The notes: generated by a model not told the origin, from the letters alone. Shown: positions 48,271 through 57,297, counted from the first letter of the stretch. The stretch is 64,000 bases of DNA from Micromonospora sp. WMMD1155 (GCF_029581275.1 NZ_CP120742.1:2702501-2766500), one strand, 5' to 3'. Made by a program: numbers and translations.

Positions 48271-48999
48271 TCAGGTCTGGTTGTCCGGGCGGGCGAAGGG
48301 AGTGGCGGGAGTGACGGTCAGGTCGGCTGGGCCGGGGAGGCCGTCGTCGACCGGGCCACGGTGCCGGCGGCGCCAGCCGCGTGCCGCTGAGCCGTCTCCC
48401 GCCTGCTCGTCGCCCGCCGGTGCGGGCGTGGTGTTCGACGCCAGCCGCAGCGCCGCGCCGAGCAGCACACAGGCGGCGAACGCCATCACCAGACCCCGGC
48501 CGTACTCCGTCCGGAAGCCGTCCTGCGTCGAGTAGAAGAAGGTCCGCTGGCCGGAGTCGTTGAGGGTGGCCGTTGCGGCGACCAGCAACGCCAGCAGCGC
48601 ACCGGCCAGGGTCAGACCGACCAGCCGGGCGTTCGACCGCACCGCCGCCGTGCCGCGCAGCGCGAGTGCCACCGTGCAGACCAGGACGAGGAGCCCCACC
48701 AGGTAGCCGGTACCGAAGCCGCCGACCTCGGACACCCCGGCGGGCACCTCGATCGTGGTGTCCCCCTCCGGCCCAGCGTTCGGGAGGCTCATCACCAACC
48801 ACTCGCCGACCATCGACGCGACCCCGGCCACCGCGCCCAGACCGGCCAGCAGCAGGGGCAGCCGAGGGTCCTGCACGAACCCGGCCACCGACCAACCGAA
48901 CCGGCCGCGCGGAGTCGGATCGTCGTCGGCACCCCACTCGATGACGGCTGGACCGTCGGACCGGTCGCCCTGCCGTGGGATCGGTAGCTCCTCGGGCAT
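48271..48999 (-). CDS. Uncharacterised four-helix membrane protein
   Basis: 242 residues, not recognised. Four hydrophobic segments are visible: LPLLLAGLGAVAGVASMVGEWLV, GTGYLVGLLVLVCTVALAL, LVGLTLAGALLALLVAATATL and GLVMAFAACVLLGAALRLA. The N-terminal 40 residues and the last 60 are hydrophilic (cytoplasmic by the positive-inside rule, with a RRRH run). ATG 48999 has AAGGATG upstream. It stands alone between the palindromic element and the divergent osmC-like gene. No function can be given. Confidence 0.72.
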   Translation of the reverse strand: MPEELPIPRQGDRSDGPAVIEWGADDDPTPRGRFGWSVAGFVQDPRLPLLLAGLGAVAGVASMVGEWLVMSLPNAGPEGDTTIEVPAGVSEVGGFGTGYLVGLLVLVCTVALALRGTAAVRSNARLVGLTLAGALLALLVAATATLNDSGQRTFFYSTQDGFRTEYGRGLVMAFAACVLLGAALRLASNTTPAPAGDEQAGDGSAARGWRRRHRGPVDDGLPGPADLTVTPATPFARPDNQT

Positions 49000-49130
49000 C
49001 GGACATCCTTCCGCCGGTCACGGACCTGGGTCGAATCATGGCACAGCCGGCGGCGCGTGACGGGGATCGCAGGGCGTGCGTCCGCGCCGGTCGGTCGCTC
49101 GGCGGTCACCTTTCCGCTAGCGTTCTCTGC

Positions 49131-49562
49131 ATGCCTATCCGTACCGCTTCAGCACAATGGCAGGGCAATCTCACCGAGGGTGCCGGCACCGTCCGCACCG
49201 GTAAGGGTGGCCTGTCCGGCAACTACTCCTTCAAGTCGCGCTTCGAGGAGGGCGAGGGCACCAACCCGGAGGAGCTGATCGCCGCCGCGCATGCGGGCTG
49301 CTTCTCGATGGCGTTCTCGAAGGCCCTCGCCGACGCCGGCTCGACGCCCACCTCGGTCGAGACCACCGCGAAGGTCCACCTGGACAAGACCGACGCCGGG
49401 ATGACCGTGACCCGCATCGACCTGGAGACCGTCGGCCAGGTTCCGGGCATCGACGACGCGGAGTTCCAGAAGCTCGCCGAGGCCGCCAAGGCCAACTGCC
49501 CGATCTCCCGACTGCTCTCGCCGGGTGCCGAGATCACCCTCAACGCGCGCCTGGCTTCCTGA
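49131..49562 (+). CDS. osmC: OsmC-family peroxiredoxin
   Basis: 143 residues. OsmC/Ohr proteins reduce organic hydroperoxides with a pair of cysteines. Here Cys57 is in AAAHAGCFSMAFSKAL and Cys123 in KANCPISRLL, both in the conserved positions, and GTNPEELIAAAHAGCF is the OsmC signature. The N-terminal MPIRTASAQWQGNLTEGAG is typical of OsmC rather than Ohr. ATG 49131 begins the similar region. It is divergent from the preceding membrane-protein gene and closed by the hairpin at 49589-49631. Confidence 0.95.
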   Translation: MPIRTASAQWQGNLTEGAGTVRTGKGGLSGNYSFKSRFEEGEGTNPEELIAAAHAGCFSMAFSKALADAGSTPTSVETTAKVHLDKTDAGMTVTRIDLETVGQVPGIDDAEFQKLAEAAKANCPISRLLSPGAEITLNARLAS

Positions 49563-49588
49563 GCCGGTCGATCCGACACCGCTCGACC

Positions 49589-49631
49589 ACGGAGAGAGTC
49601 TCCGCCCACCCCGGGCGGTCGCTCTCTCCGT
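49589..49631 (+). terminator. Hairpin terminator after osmC
   Basis: ACGGAGAGAG (49589-49598) pairs with CTCTCTCCGT (49622-49631), and the inner CCGCCC/GGGCGG (49602-49607, 49613-49618) extends the stem. It lies 27 bases past the osmC stop and 62 bases before the next gene. Confidence 0.8.
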
Positions 49632-49692
49632 GACCCGCGGAGCCGGTCGGCCGCACCGCTGACCCGGCGGGCCGGACCCGCCATCGGGCAGA

Positions 49693-50055
49693 ATGGGTGA
49701 GGTGCCGGTGGAGATGACCCGCGAGCGCTTCGAGGAGTTGGTCGGCGAGGCCCTCGACGAGGTGCCCGAAGAGCTGCTCGGCCTGATGAACAACGTGGTG
49801 ATCCTCGTCGAGGACGACCCGCCGCCGGGCGAGCAAGACCTGCTCGGCCTCTACGAGGGCCACGCCCTCACCAGCCGTGGCTGGGACTACTCCGGCGTGC
49901 TGCCGGACCGGATCTTCATCTACCGACACCCGATCCTGCGGATCTGCGACGATGACGACGACGTCGTCGACGAGGTGGCGGTCACCGTGGTGCACGAGAT
50001 CGCCCACCACTTCGGCATCGACGACGAGCGACTGCACGCACTGGGCTGGGGCTGA
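49693..50055 (+). CDS. Minimal zincin metallopeptidase-family protein
   Basis: 120 residues. The zinc-binding HEIAHHFGID (HExxHxxxxxD, about 104-113) near the C-terminus, together with ERFEELVGEALDEVPEELLGLMNNVVILVED, is the hallmark of the small MMP_TTHA0227-like minimal zincins. Substrates are not known for the family. ATG 49693 (MGEVPVEMTRERF) is used; an internal ATG eight codons later is possible. It precedes the AIM24 gene by about 100 bases. Confidence 0.9.
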   Translation: MGEVPVEMTRERFEELVGEALDEVPEELLGLMNNVVILVEDDPPPGEQDLLGLYEGHALTSRGWDYSGVLPDRIFIYRHPILRICDDDDDVVDEVAVTVVHEIAHHFGIDDERLHALGWG

Positions 50056-50157
50056 CCCCCCGGGGGGCCGGCGGTCGCCGCGCCACCCGTGCCGTGGTTG
50101 CCCCCTTAACCTACCGTCGGTGCAGCGACCGCGAATCCCTGTCAGGAGGCACCTTTC

Positions 50158-50880
50158 ATGCGCAGCGAGCTGTTCTCCTCGGAGAACCTGGAGAAGGAGT
50201 CCGCTCAGCCCGGCATGCGGCTGCAGAACTCCAAGATGCTGAAGATCGAACTCAACGGCGAGGCGATGGCCCGGGTCGGCTCGATGGTCGCCTACCAGGG
50301 GAACGTGCAGTTCCAGGCGCTCGGCTCGGGCGGCCTCGGCAAGTTCCTCAAGCAGAAGCTCACCGGCGAGGGTGTCCCGCTGATGAAGGTCTCCGGCCAG
50401 GGTGACGTCTTCCTCGCCGAGCTGGCCAAGGACGTGCACATCATCGACCTGGAGCCGGGTGACGCACTCTCCATCAACGGCTCCAGCGTGCTCGCCTTCG
50501 ACTCGACCCTCCAGTACGACATCAGGATGGTCGGCGGCGCCGGTATGGCCTCCTCGTCCGGCCTGTTCAACTGCGTCTTCAGCGGCTACGGACGGATCGC
50601 CATCACCACCAAGGGCACCCCGGTCGTGCTCAACGTGGACGCCCCCACGTACGTCGACCCGCAGGCCGCGGTCTGCTGGTCGGCCAGCCTCCAGACCGGC
50701 TACCACCGGGCCGAGCAACTGGGCCTCGGCACGCTGCTGGGTCGCCGCACCGGTGAATCGTTCACGATGAGCTTCGCCGGTCAGGGCTTCGTCGTGGTGC
50801 AGCCGTCCGAGGAGCCGCCGGTCATGGGCAGCGGTCAACAGCAGCAGGAGGGCGGTCTGCTCGGCGGTCTGCTGAGCTGA
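50158..50880 (+). CDS. AIM24 family protein
   Basis: 240 residues. The AIM24 beta-helix-like domain is recognised by SMVAYQGNVQFQALGSGGLG, FLKQKLTGEGVPLMKVSGQG, DVFLAELAKDVHIIDLE and the C-terminal LLGRRTGESFTMSFAGQGFVVVQPSEE. The last residues are Gln/Gly-rich. Family members are named after a mitochondrial protein and are of unknown function in bacteria. ATG 50158 has AGGAGG just upstream (50142-50147). It ends at a hairpin shared with the convergent pheA gene. Confidence 0.9.
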   Translation: MRSELFSSENLEKESAQPGMRLQNSKMLKIELNGEAMARVGSMVAYQGNVQFQALGSGGLGKFLKQKLTGEGVPLMKVSGQGDVFLAELAKDVHIIDLEPGDALSINGSSVLAFDSTLQYDIRMVGGAGMASSSGLFNCVFSGYGRIAITTKGTPVVLNVDAPTYVDPQAAVCWSASLQTGYHRAEQLGLGTLLGRRTGESFTMSFAGQGFVVVQPSEEPPVMGSGQQQQEGGLLGGLLS

Positions 50881-50890
50881 CCGCCGGGCG

Positions 50891-50915
50891 GGGCGCTCCC
50901 GGAACCGGGGCGCCC
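50891..50915. terminator. GC-rich hairpin between convergent AIM24 and pheA genes
   Basis: GGGCGCTCCCGG (50891-50902) pairs with CCGGGGCGCCC (50905-50915) with a single bulged T and a two-base loop. It occupies the 42-base gap between the stops of the two convergent genes, so bidirectional termination is likely. Confidence 0.65.
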
Positions 50916-50922
50916 GGCCCGC

Positions 50923-51879
50923 TCAGGTCAACTCGCCGGTGCGCAGCCGAGCCAACCACGCCGCCGCGTCGGCGTAGTCGACGTCGGAGAGGCCGGCGGG
51001 CGCGGGCACCGGCCGTTCGCCGGCCGTCTCGGCCCACCGGTGCCGGGGGTACGAGCCCAGGAAGCGGACGTCGGCGCAGACCCGGCGCAGCCCCTGCAGC
51101 GCCTCGCCCAGGCGTACGTCGGCCACGTGCCCGGTGCAGTCCAGGAAGAAGACGTACCGGCCCAGGGCCTCACCGGTCGGGCGGGACTCGATCCGGGTCA
51201 GGTTGACCCCGCGCACGGCCAGTTCCATGAGCACCGACAGCAGGGCGCCGACCCGGTCGTGGGCGATGTAGACAGCGAGCGAGGTGAGGTCGTCGCCGGT
51301 CGGCGGCGGGGGCGGCCCCGGCCGGGACACCAGCGCGAACCGGGTCACCGCGTCGGGGTGATCCGCGATCTTGTCGGCGAGGATCGCGAGCCGGTGCCGG
51401 GCCGCCCCGATCGGTGCGCAGATCGCCGCGTCGTACTCGCCCGCCCCGGCACCGGCGGCAGCGGCCCCGTTGGACAGCACGTCGACCACCACGCCGTCCG
51501 GCAGATGGTCACGCAGCCAACCTCGGCACTGGGTGGACGCCTGTGGGTGGGCCGCCACGGTCCGGATCGACGTCAACGAGGTGCCCGGTCGGGCACCGAG
51601 CACGAACTCCACCGGCAGGATCACCTCCCGGGTGATCACCAGCGGCTCGCCCTCGGCCATCTCGTCCAGCGTGACGCCCACCGCGCCACCGATCGAGTTC
51701 TCCAAGGGCACCAGCGCGGCGTCGGCGTCCCCGGCCCGGACGCTGTCCAGAGCCTCCCCGACGCTACGGGCGGGCGTACGGGTGCCGCGCTCGGCGGCGG
51801 GGACGGAGCGCAGGGCCTGCTCGGCGAAGGTCCCCTCCGGCCCGAGGTAGACGAAGCGTGTCGGCGGTGTTCCCGGCAT
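50923..51879 (-). CDS. pheA: Prephenate dehydratase
   Basis: 318 residues. Converts prephenate to phenylpyruvate in phenylalanine synthesis. The catalytic domain starts RFVYLGPEGTFAEQAL and has VPLENSIGGAVGVTLD (the conserved Glu-Asn-Ser), HPQASTQCRGWL and the TRF signature (DAVTRFALVSR). An ACT domain follows (LSVLMELAVRGVNLTRIESRP, about 212-232) for feedback by phenylalanine. There is no chorismate mutase part, as is usual in actinobacteria. ATG 51879 is used. It is 10 bases after a lipoprotein gene on the same strand. Confidence 0.96.
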   Translation of the reverse strand: MPGTPPTRFVYLGPEGTFAEQALRSVPAAERGTRTPARSVGEALDSVRAGDADAALVPLENSIGGAVGVTLDEMAEGEPLVITREVILPVEFVLGARPGTSLTSIRTVAAHPQASTQCRGWLRDHLPDGVVVDVLSNGAAAAGAGAGEYDAAICAPIGAARHRLAILADKIADHPDAVTRFALVSRPGPPPPPTGDDLTSLAVYIAHDRVGALLSVLMELAVRGVNLTRIESRPTGEALGRYVFFLDCTGHVADVRLGEALQGLRRVCADVRFLGSYPRHRWAETAGERPVPAPAGLSDVDYADAAAWLARLRTGELT

Positions 51880-51889
51880 GCCGATCAGC

Positions 51890-52504
51890 CTACGCACCCG
51901 GCCGGGTGGCCGGACCAGCCTCACAGGCCAGGGCGCGGATTCCGGGCGGCCCGGCGGCGCGTACCTCGATGGTGCAGACGTCGGTGCCGGCGGTGACCAG
52001 CTCCGGGGCGCTCGCCCGGCCCCGGGTGACCACCTGGAGCTCTTCGTGCCCGGTCACCGCCAGCACGGTGAACTGCCAGTCGGCGGCGCAGAGTGGCCCG
52101 GTGCGGACCTGGACCCGGACGTTGGCCGGGAGCACCCCGGCCCGGCCACGGAGCAACTGCACCACCCGCTGCCCGGTCGGCCCGTTGCGGCAGGCCGTCG
52201 CGACCGACCCGGCGTCGGTGGTCGGCGTGACCGGAACGGAGGGCGGCGCGGTCACCGGTGGGGTGGTGGGTGCGATGCTCGGGCCGGGCGCCGGTGCAGA
52301 CGCGCTGCCGGTGGGCAGGGCGGTCGGCGTCCTCACCCCGGGAGGCGCGCCACACCCGGACAGCGCCGCGACGGCGAACACCGCGAGCGTGACCGCCAGG
52401 GTGCGTGCGGGGGCGTGGCCGGTCGTCCGGGAGCGGGTCGCCGGCGGGACGTGGATCGTCGTCCGCGCCGGGGGAGGCGCGGGGCGGGGTGGGGTGAACG
52501 GCAC
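51890..52504 (-). CDS. Putative lipoprotein of unknown function
   Basis: 204 residues. A signal peptide with lipobox (LAVTLAVFAVAALSGC, Cys about 51) suggests membrane anchoring. It is preceded by an unusually long Arg/Pro-rich N-terminus, so the true start may be further inside. A Pro/Thr/Ala linker follows. The C-terminal ~100 residues have three cysteines (TACRNG, PLCAADW, DVCTIEV). No family recognised. It probably shares a transcript with pheA (10-base gap), although the two functions do not obviously belong together. Confidence 0.7.
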   Translation of the reverse strand: MPFTPPRPAPPPARTTIHVPPATRSRTTGHAPARTLAVTLAVFAVAALSGCGAPPGVRTPTALPTGSASAPAPGPSIAPTTPPVTAPPSVPVTPTTDAGSVATACRNGPTGQRVVQLLRGRAGVLPANVRVQVRTGPLCAADWQFTVLAVTGHEELQVVTRGRASAPELVTAGTDVCTIEVRAAGPPGIRALACEAGPATRPGA

Positions 52505-52589
52505 GGGCCGATCCTCGGGACATCGGAGAATTCGTCACGGCCGGGGTGGCCGAGCCCATCGTAGGGTGAGCGGCCCTCGGGGGTGAAGA

Positions 52590-52979
52590 TCAGCCGGTGA
52601 CCCGGTGCCCGGCGCGCTGTAGCGCGGCCGTGCCCTCGGTCAGCCGGACGGCCGGCACCAACAGGTAGTCGGTGTCGAAGGTGGAGAAGGTGACCACGCT
52701 GACCCGTGCCTCGGCCAGCGGGTCGACGAGCGCGGCCAGGCTGCCGACTCCGCCCGGTTCCGCGGACGCGGTGACCCGGAGACAGCGCCACACGGTCTCC
52801 ACCACGGTCTGCGCCGGAGCCCGATCCGTCGGGCAGATCACCGAGATCCCGTCGGAGGTCCAGCTCACCGTGACGACGTCGGTGTCACCGAGGCCGTTCG
52901 ACATCGCTTCCGGCAGCGGGGTGCCGGCCGCCAGCCGACACACAGCGTATTCCCCGGGCAGTAGAGCGATATCGAGCAT
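52590..52979 (-). CDS. ACT-domain protein (CASTOR-like pair of ACT domains)
   Basis: 129 residues forming two ACT-like halves: LPGEYAVCRLAAGTPLPEAMSNG, then WTSDGISVICPTDRAP, and VGSLAALVDPLAEARVSVVTFSTFDTDYLLVP. The second half is a typical ligand-binding ACT motif ending with a sensor-like STFDTDYLLV. Such small proteins probably sense amino acids; no partner is visible. ATG 52979. It precedes the lipoprotein-pheA pair by 85 bases on the same strand, which makes an amino-acid regulatory role plausible but unproven. Confidence 0.82.
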   Translation of the reverse strand: MLDIALLPGEYAVCRLAAGTPLPEAMSNGLGDTDVVTVSWTSDGISVICPTDRAPAQTVVETVWRCLRVTASAEPGGVGSLAALVDPLAEARVSVVTFSTFDTDYLLVPAVRLTEGTAALQRAGHRVTG

Positions 52980-53054
52980 GATGGCACTTTACGGGTTGCG
53001 CGAGGGCTCCTCCGAGCATCGCCGCGTGCGGTGAACGACACACTCCGCCGCAGG

Positions 53055-53546
53055 TCAGACCTCAGAGAAGAAGGTGAGCGAGCCGGCGACGGCGCCGTCG
53101 GTGAGCACCGGCGTGGAGATCGCGTCGACGGTCGCGTCGGAGCTGCTAGGCGAGGCGGCCTGCACTCGGAGTAACCCACGAGCGAGTCGGCCGGACGAGA
53201 GCGCCAGCAGGGGCGGGATCTTGTCGATCTCGGCCTCGGTCAGCACGCCCCGGTTGGCGGTGAAGTCGAGCAGGCGCAACCCGCCGTCGAGTAGTGGCCG
53301 CCCGATCAGACCGCCCGGCTCGCCCAGGCAGAGCAGCTCGCAGCCGGCCGTGGAGATCGCCACCACCCTCGTGTCGGCGTCGATCAGCAGGCACGGCTCG
53401 TCGGCCCGGGACACCGTCGAGGACCATTGGCCGACATTGTCGGACTCCGGCTCTGTCGAGGCTCGCGCCGCCGGCACGAACGCTTCCGAGAGCGAAAGTT
53501 CGACGTGGGCCACCGCGCCTCCTATGTGCACCGATCGACTGTCCAC
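53055..53546 (-). CDS. PAS-domain protein
   Basis: 163 residues. The middle section has the PAS pattern: PCLLIDADTRVVAISTAGCELL, GEPGGLIGRPLLDGGLRLLDF and a C-terminal beta sheet ending VLTDGAVAGSLTFFSEV. The N-terminal 45 residues are not conserved. No output domain is attached, so it would act by contacting another protein. The GTG start at 53546 (MDSRSVHIG) is the longest option; GTG at 53531 is possible. It is 75 bases upstream of the ACT gene on the same strand. Confidence 0.7.
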   Translation of the reverse strand: MDSRSVHIGGAVAHVELSLSEAFVPAARASTEPESDNVGQWSSTVSRADEPCLLIDADTRVVAISTAGCELLCLGEPGGLIGRPLLDGGLRLLDFTANRGVLTEAEIDKIPPLLALSSGRLARGLLRVQAASPSSSDATVDAISTPVLTDGAVAGSLTFFSEV

Positions 53547-53681
53547 GCTAGCGGGTCGCCGACGGAATCACCGAGCGCACCGGGTCACCGGACCGCGCAG
53601 TCTGCACCGACGCGGCTGGTGACGGCGCGAAACCGGTGAGGTGAACGGGGGGACCGGAGCCGCGTGGCGTCGCCGGTGACG

Positions 53682-54419
53682 TTACCGGCGGTGGGCCGGC
53701 TTGTCAGCGGCCGTTCGGCCCTCGTCGTACCACCGGTAGTCGGCCGTTGGACGGTACGTGCCGTTCAACCAGGTGCTGGGGTGCTGTGCGACCCGGGAGA
53801 GCTTCTCGGCCGTGGCCGGGCTGATCCGGCTGCCACCAGCCACGAGAAGCCGGTCCAGCTCCCGGTGGGTGGCCATCAGACAGTCCTTAGGGAGGCCGTA
53901 GACACTGATCACGCCGGAGCCGACGAAGGTCAGCACCGGAGTCACCGGGACGGGCAGCCCCACCGCGTCGGAGAGGGCCTTGCTGGCCCGCTTGGCGTCC
54001 CGGCGGGACTCGGCCACGTACGGGGGACGCTTGCCGTTGATCTGCACGACGTCGCCGGCGACGAGCACCCTGGCCCGACCGTGGTCGGCGATGGTCACCG
54101 CGAAGAGGCCGCTCGGCCCGATGGCGAGGAACCCGGCACGGTCGTCCTGACCGTGGTCGAGGACGTCTGTCACGTCCGTACGCGGCCACTCGATGACGTG
54201 CCAGGCGGGCCCGAGGTGGTCGAGCTGGCCCAGTGCCCGCGCGCCGGCCGCCTCCAGGCGACGCGCACCCCGCTCGGCCCGACGACGGCGGGCCCATTCG
54301 AGGGGTGTCGGACGGACTGGTGCGAGAACCCCCGGCGACTCGACCCGGGGGTGTGGCACCGCGACGGGCGGCAGTGCCCGGGCGGACGGTACGGCTCGTC
54401 GTGCGGGAAAGACAGTCAT
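53682..54419 (-). CDS. NERD-like (nuclease-related domain) protein
   Basis: 245 residues. The N-terminal 60 residues are Arg/Pro-rich and hydrophilic. Then DHLGPAWHVIEWP, GFLAIGPSGLFAVTIADHGRARVLVAGDVVQINGK and ESRRDAKRASKALSDAV follow the pattern of NERD domains, whose typical members may bind or cut DNA. The catalytic lysine of restriction-endonuclease-like folds is not certain. ATG 54419 has GGAGG upstream. It is divergent from arginine deiminase, with 163 bases between starts. Confidence 0.7.
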   Translation of the reverse strand: MTVFPARRAVPSARALPPVAVPHPRVESPGVLAPVRPTPLEWARRRRAERGARRLEAAGARALGQLDHLGPAWHVIEWPRTDVTDVLDHGQDDRAGFLAIGPSGLFAVTIADHGRARVLVAGDVVQINGKRPPYVAESRRDAKRASKALSDAVGLPVPVTPVLTFVGSGVISVYGLPKDCLMATHRELDRLLVAGGSRISPATAEKLSRVAQHPSTWLNGTYRPTADYRWYDEGRTAADKPAHRR

Positions 54420-54509
54420 CGTGACCTCCGGCAAAAGGTCCCTCGAAGTTATGTCCCCACTACCCTACGTTGTCACTCCCGGTGTTCGGCAAGCCGGAGC
54501 GCCGGAATG

Positions 54510-54540
54510 ACTGTGGATGAATGCCATATTCATCCACAGT
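54510..54540. promoter_or_regulatory. 13-bp perfect inverted repeat before arcA
   Basis: ACTGTGGATGAAT (54510-54522) and ATTCATCCACAGT (54528-54540) flank a GCCAT spacer, 43 bases before the arcA GTG. Each arm carries TCATCCACA, one base from the classical DnaA box TTATCCACA. It could be an operator for the divergent NERD-like and arcA genes or a paired DnaA site. Confidence 0.6.
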
Positions 54541-54582
54541 TCTTTTGTCGGATGCCGCCAAACCCTGCCCTACGCTGCGGGA

Positions 54583-55812
54583 GTGACCCACTACGTCGAC
54601 AGTGAAGTCGGCCGGCTCGGCACAGTGCTGCTGCACCGGCCCGGCCCCGAACTGGCCCGGCTCACCCCGCGCAACAACGACTCGCTCCTGTTCGACGCGA
54701 TCCCCTGGGTCGGGCGCGCCCAGGAGGAGCACGACGCCTTCGCCGCCGCCCTGCGCCAACGCGGGGTCGAGGTGCTCTACCTGGCCACCCTGTTGGCCGA
54801 GACACTCGCCGTGGCGGACGCCCGCGCCGAACTCACCGAACAGGTGTTGCGCTCCCGGCGACTCGGGGACACCCTGCGCGCCCGCGTCTCCGACCACCTC
54901 TCCTACCTGGACCCGGCGGCCCTGGCCGACGTGCTCACCGCCGGGCTGGCCCACGAGGAGCTGCGGATCAGCTCGGAACGACCGGGCGGGCTGGTCTACA
55001 CCCTGATGAACAGGCACGACTTCGTCATCGATCCGTTGCCGAACCTGTTGTTCACCCGCGACTCGTCGCTCTGGATCGGCGACCGGGTCGGTGTCACCAG
55101 CTTGGCGATGCCCGCACGCCGCCGCGAGACCACCCTGACCGACGCCATCTACCGTCACCACCCACGGTTCGCCGGTACCGAGTTCGTCTACCGCCCGAAC
55201 CTGGAACACCTGGAGGGCGGGGACGTGCTGCTGCTCGCGCCCGGGGTGCTGGCGGTGGGGGTGGGCGAGCGGACCACACCGGCCGGTGCCGAACGCCTCG
55301 GCAGGCAGGTCTTCGCGGCCGGTCTGGCCCACACCATCCTGGTGGTGCCGATCGCGCAGAAACGCGCCACCATGCACCTCGACACGGTCTGCACGATGGT
55401 CGACGTGGACGCCGTACTGATGTACCCCAACATCGCGAGCACGCTGTCCGCGTACACCGTGATCGCCGGAGCGGACGGTGCGGACCCGCGGGTGGACGGT
55501 CCGGCGCCGTTCCTGCGCGCCGCCGCCGACGCGATGGACCTCGACGTGCTCCGGGTCATCGACACCGGGCTGGATCCGGTCACCGCGGAACGCGAGCAGT
55601 GGGACGACGGCAACAACACCCTCGCCCTGGCGCCTCGACTCTGCGTCGGCTACGAGCGCAACACCGAGACCAACGCCCAGTTGGAGCGGGCCGGTATCGA
55701 GGTGATCCCGATCGCCGGGTCCGAGTTGGGTTCCGGCCGGGGCGGCCCACGCTGCATGTCCTGCCCGATCACCCGCGACCCGTTGCGGGGAAGGGCACCC
55801 TCGCCGGAATAG
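54583..55812 (+). CDS. arcA: Arginine deiminase
   Basis: 409 residues. Hydrolyses arginine to citrulline and ammonia. Conserved parts are [23 protein letters not shown] at the start, [41 protein letters not shown] and the C-terminal [12 protein letters not shown], where Cys391 is the catalytic nucleophile by homology. GTG 54583 is the first codon of the similar region. The other arginine deiminase pathway genes (arcB, arcC, arcD) are absent here, so the enzyme probably serves nitrogen metabolism or pH rather than an operonic pathway. Confidence 0.96.
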   Translation: MTHYVDSEVGRLGTVLLHRPGPELARLTPRNNDSLLFDAIPWVGRAQEEHDAFAAALRQRGVEVLYLATLLAETLAVADARAELTEQVLRSRRLGDTLRARVSDHLSYLDPAALADVLTAGLAHEELRISSERPGGLVYTLMNRHDFVIDPLPNLLFTRDSSLWIGDRVGVTSLAMPARRRETTLTDAIYRHHPRFAGTEFVYRPNLEHLEGGDVLLLAPGVLAVGVGERTTPAGAERLGRQVFAAGLAHTILVVPIAQKRATMHLDTVCTMVDVDAVLMYPNIASTLSAYTVIAGADGADPRVDGPAPFLRAAADAMDLDVLRVIDTGLDPVTAEREQWDDGNNTLALAPRLCVGYERNTETNAQLERAGIEVIPIAGSELGSGRGGPRCMSCPITRDPLRGRAPSPE

Positions 55813-55822
55813 GCGCCCTTCC
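55789..55822. terminator. Hairpin at the end of arcA
   Basis: GGAAGGGC (55789-55796) pairs with GCCCTTCC (55815-55822), with the arcA stop codon in the loop. It sits between convergent arcA and the DUF5926 gene and could terminate both. Confidence 0.55.
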
Positions 55823-55827
55823 GCGGC

Positions 55828-56715
55828 TCAGCGGAGGGTGAGCTGGCGACCGAGTAGACCCTGGCGGGCGCGTCGGCCGGCGGCGTCCAGTGGGCCGTCG
55901 GCGGCCAGTGCCTCCGCGTAGCGCTTGGCGAACTGCGCCACCGGGTCCTCCCAGTCCGTCGCCGGAGTCTCCTCCGGCAGGTCCCACACCGGGACCAGGC
56001 GGCCGTGCGCGCGGAACATGCCGGCGAACTTGGTCTGCTCGCCGAGCGTCAGCGAGCCGGCCGCGCCGAGACGGGCCAGCGCGTCCAGGGCGGCGTCCTC
56101 GTCGTCCGGCAACACCCAGCGCACGTGCGCCTTCTCCGGCACCTGGCACCAGTACGCGGCCTTCGCCGCGGTCAGCCGTACCGTCGGGTAGACGGCCGCG
56201 TTCGCCCGCTCCAGGGACGCCTGGACGGTCGGGTCGTCGGCGGCCCCGGGGTCGAGCCAGAACTCGAAGCCCTCGTGCATGCTGACGTCCAGTGGGCCGT
56301 CCACGAGGATGTCCTGCAGGCGTGGGCCGGGGCCGGGCAACGGGGGCACGGACACCTGACCGCCCGGCTCGGTCCGCAGGGCGCAGAGCAGCGCCTCGGC
56401 CAGGTCCCGGGAGACGTCACCGGACTGCTGGTGGCGCTGAAGGCCGATGAGCACCCGGCCGTCCGGCTTGGTGATCGCCGGCGCGGCCATCGGCAGCACC
56501 GTGGCGAGCGTCGCCGACCGGTCGCCGAACTCCTCGACCAGGGCGGGTGCCAGTCGCAGCGGCGCGGAGGCCGCCGGCACCAGCTCGCGCAGGGCGATCC
56601 ACTCGGGCTCGTCGACCAACCCGTCGAACGGACGCGGCACGAAGATGTCCCGCACCTTGTCCTTGCGGGGGGCGGTGTCGGCGGCGGTGCGCTGGCTCTT
56701 TCGACGCTTGCTCAC
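55828..56715 (-). CDS. DUF5926 family protein
   Basis: 295 residues. The basic N-terminus (VSKRRKSQRTAADTAPRKDKVRDIFVPRPFDGL) and GLVDEPEWIALRELVPAASAPLRL are diagnostic of this actinobacterial family, together with MAAPAITKPDGRVLIGLQRH and PDDEDAALDALARL. Function is unknown; relatives have sometimes been labelled SecA-like, which I do not see support for. GTG 56715 is chosen because similarity starts there. It converges on arcA. Confidence 0.85.
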   Translation of the reverse strand: MSKRRKSQRTAADTAPRKDKVRDIFVPRPFDGLVDEPEWIALRELVPAASAPLRLAPALVEEFGDRSATLATVLPMAAPAITKPDGRVLIGLQRHQQSGDVSRDLAEALLCALRTEPGGQVSVPPLPGPGPRLQDILVDGPLDVSMHEGFEFWLDPGAADDPTVQASLERANAAVYPTVRLTAAKAAYWCQVPEKAHVRWVLPDDEDAALDALARLGAAGSLTLGEQTKFAGMFRAHGRLVPVWDLPEETPATDWEDPVAQFAKRYAEALAADGPLDAAGRRARQGLLGRQLTLR

Positions 56716-56820
56716 GGCGTCACAGCCTAGAGGCCCGACCGGCTCGCCGTGGGCCGGACCCACCCGACCTCCGCCCGGCGGCCACCGAAGTCGCCACCAC
56801 CCGGGGGCGTTCGGCGGGGT

Positions 56821-57282
56821 TCAGCCCGCCGGCACCAGGCCGGGTCGGGGTGTCGGCGCCGGATCGAACTCCGCCCAGACGCGCTGGCCCATGCCGTCCC
56901 GTTCGGCCCCCCAGCGGGTCGCCAGACCGGCGACGATGTGCAGTCCGCGACCGTCCGCCGCGTCCAGGCCGGCCGTCCGGATCCGCGGGCCGGTGCTCGC
57001 GCCGCCGTCGGTGACCCGCAACTGGATCAGCGGACCCTCGGCCGAGGACCGTAGCCGCCAGGCGACCCGGATGACTCCGCCGGGCAGCGGCCGGGCGTGC
57101 CGCACCGCGTTACCCACCAGCTCCGCGAGCACCGCGATCAGATCCGCGAGGAGCGTCGGGGGTACGACGTCCGCCAGCTCGTCGGCGAGCCGGTGCCGGG
57201 CCAGCCGTGCCCCGGCCGGATGGTGGGGAACCACCACGCACCATGCCCGATCCGTCACTGCCGCTGCCACCGTCGCCTCCAC
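56821..57282 (-). CDS. RsbW-like ATP-binding (serine kinase/anti-sigma) protein
   Basis: 153 residues, a GHKL ATPase. N box: LIAVLAELVGNAVRHARPLPGG (about 48-69). G1 box: VTDGGASTGPRI. A later DGRGLHIVAGLATRWG acts as the G2 loop. This size and order match RsbW/SpoIIAB-type kinases that bind and control sigma factors or their antagonists. No sigma factor or anti-anti-sigma gene is adjacent. It starts 15 bases after the stop of the histidine kinase gene, so the two are probably co-transcribed. Confidence 0.87.
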   Translation of the reverse strand: MEATVAAAVTDRAWCVVVPHHPAGARLARHRLADELADVVPPTLLADLIAVLAELVGNAVRHARPLPGGVIRVAWRLRSSAEGPLIQLRVTDGGASTGPRIRTAGLDAADGRGLHIVAGLATRWGAERDGMGQRVWAEFDPAPTPRPGLVPAG

Positions 57283-57297
57283 GTCGCGCCACCTCGG

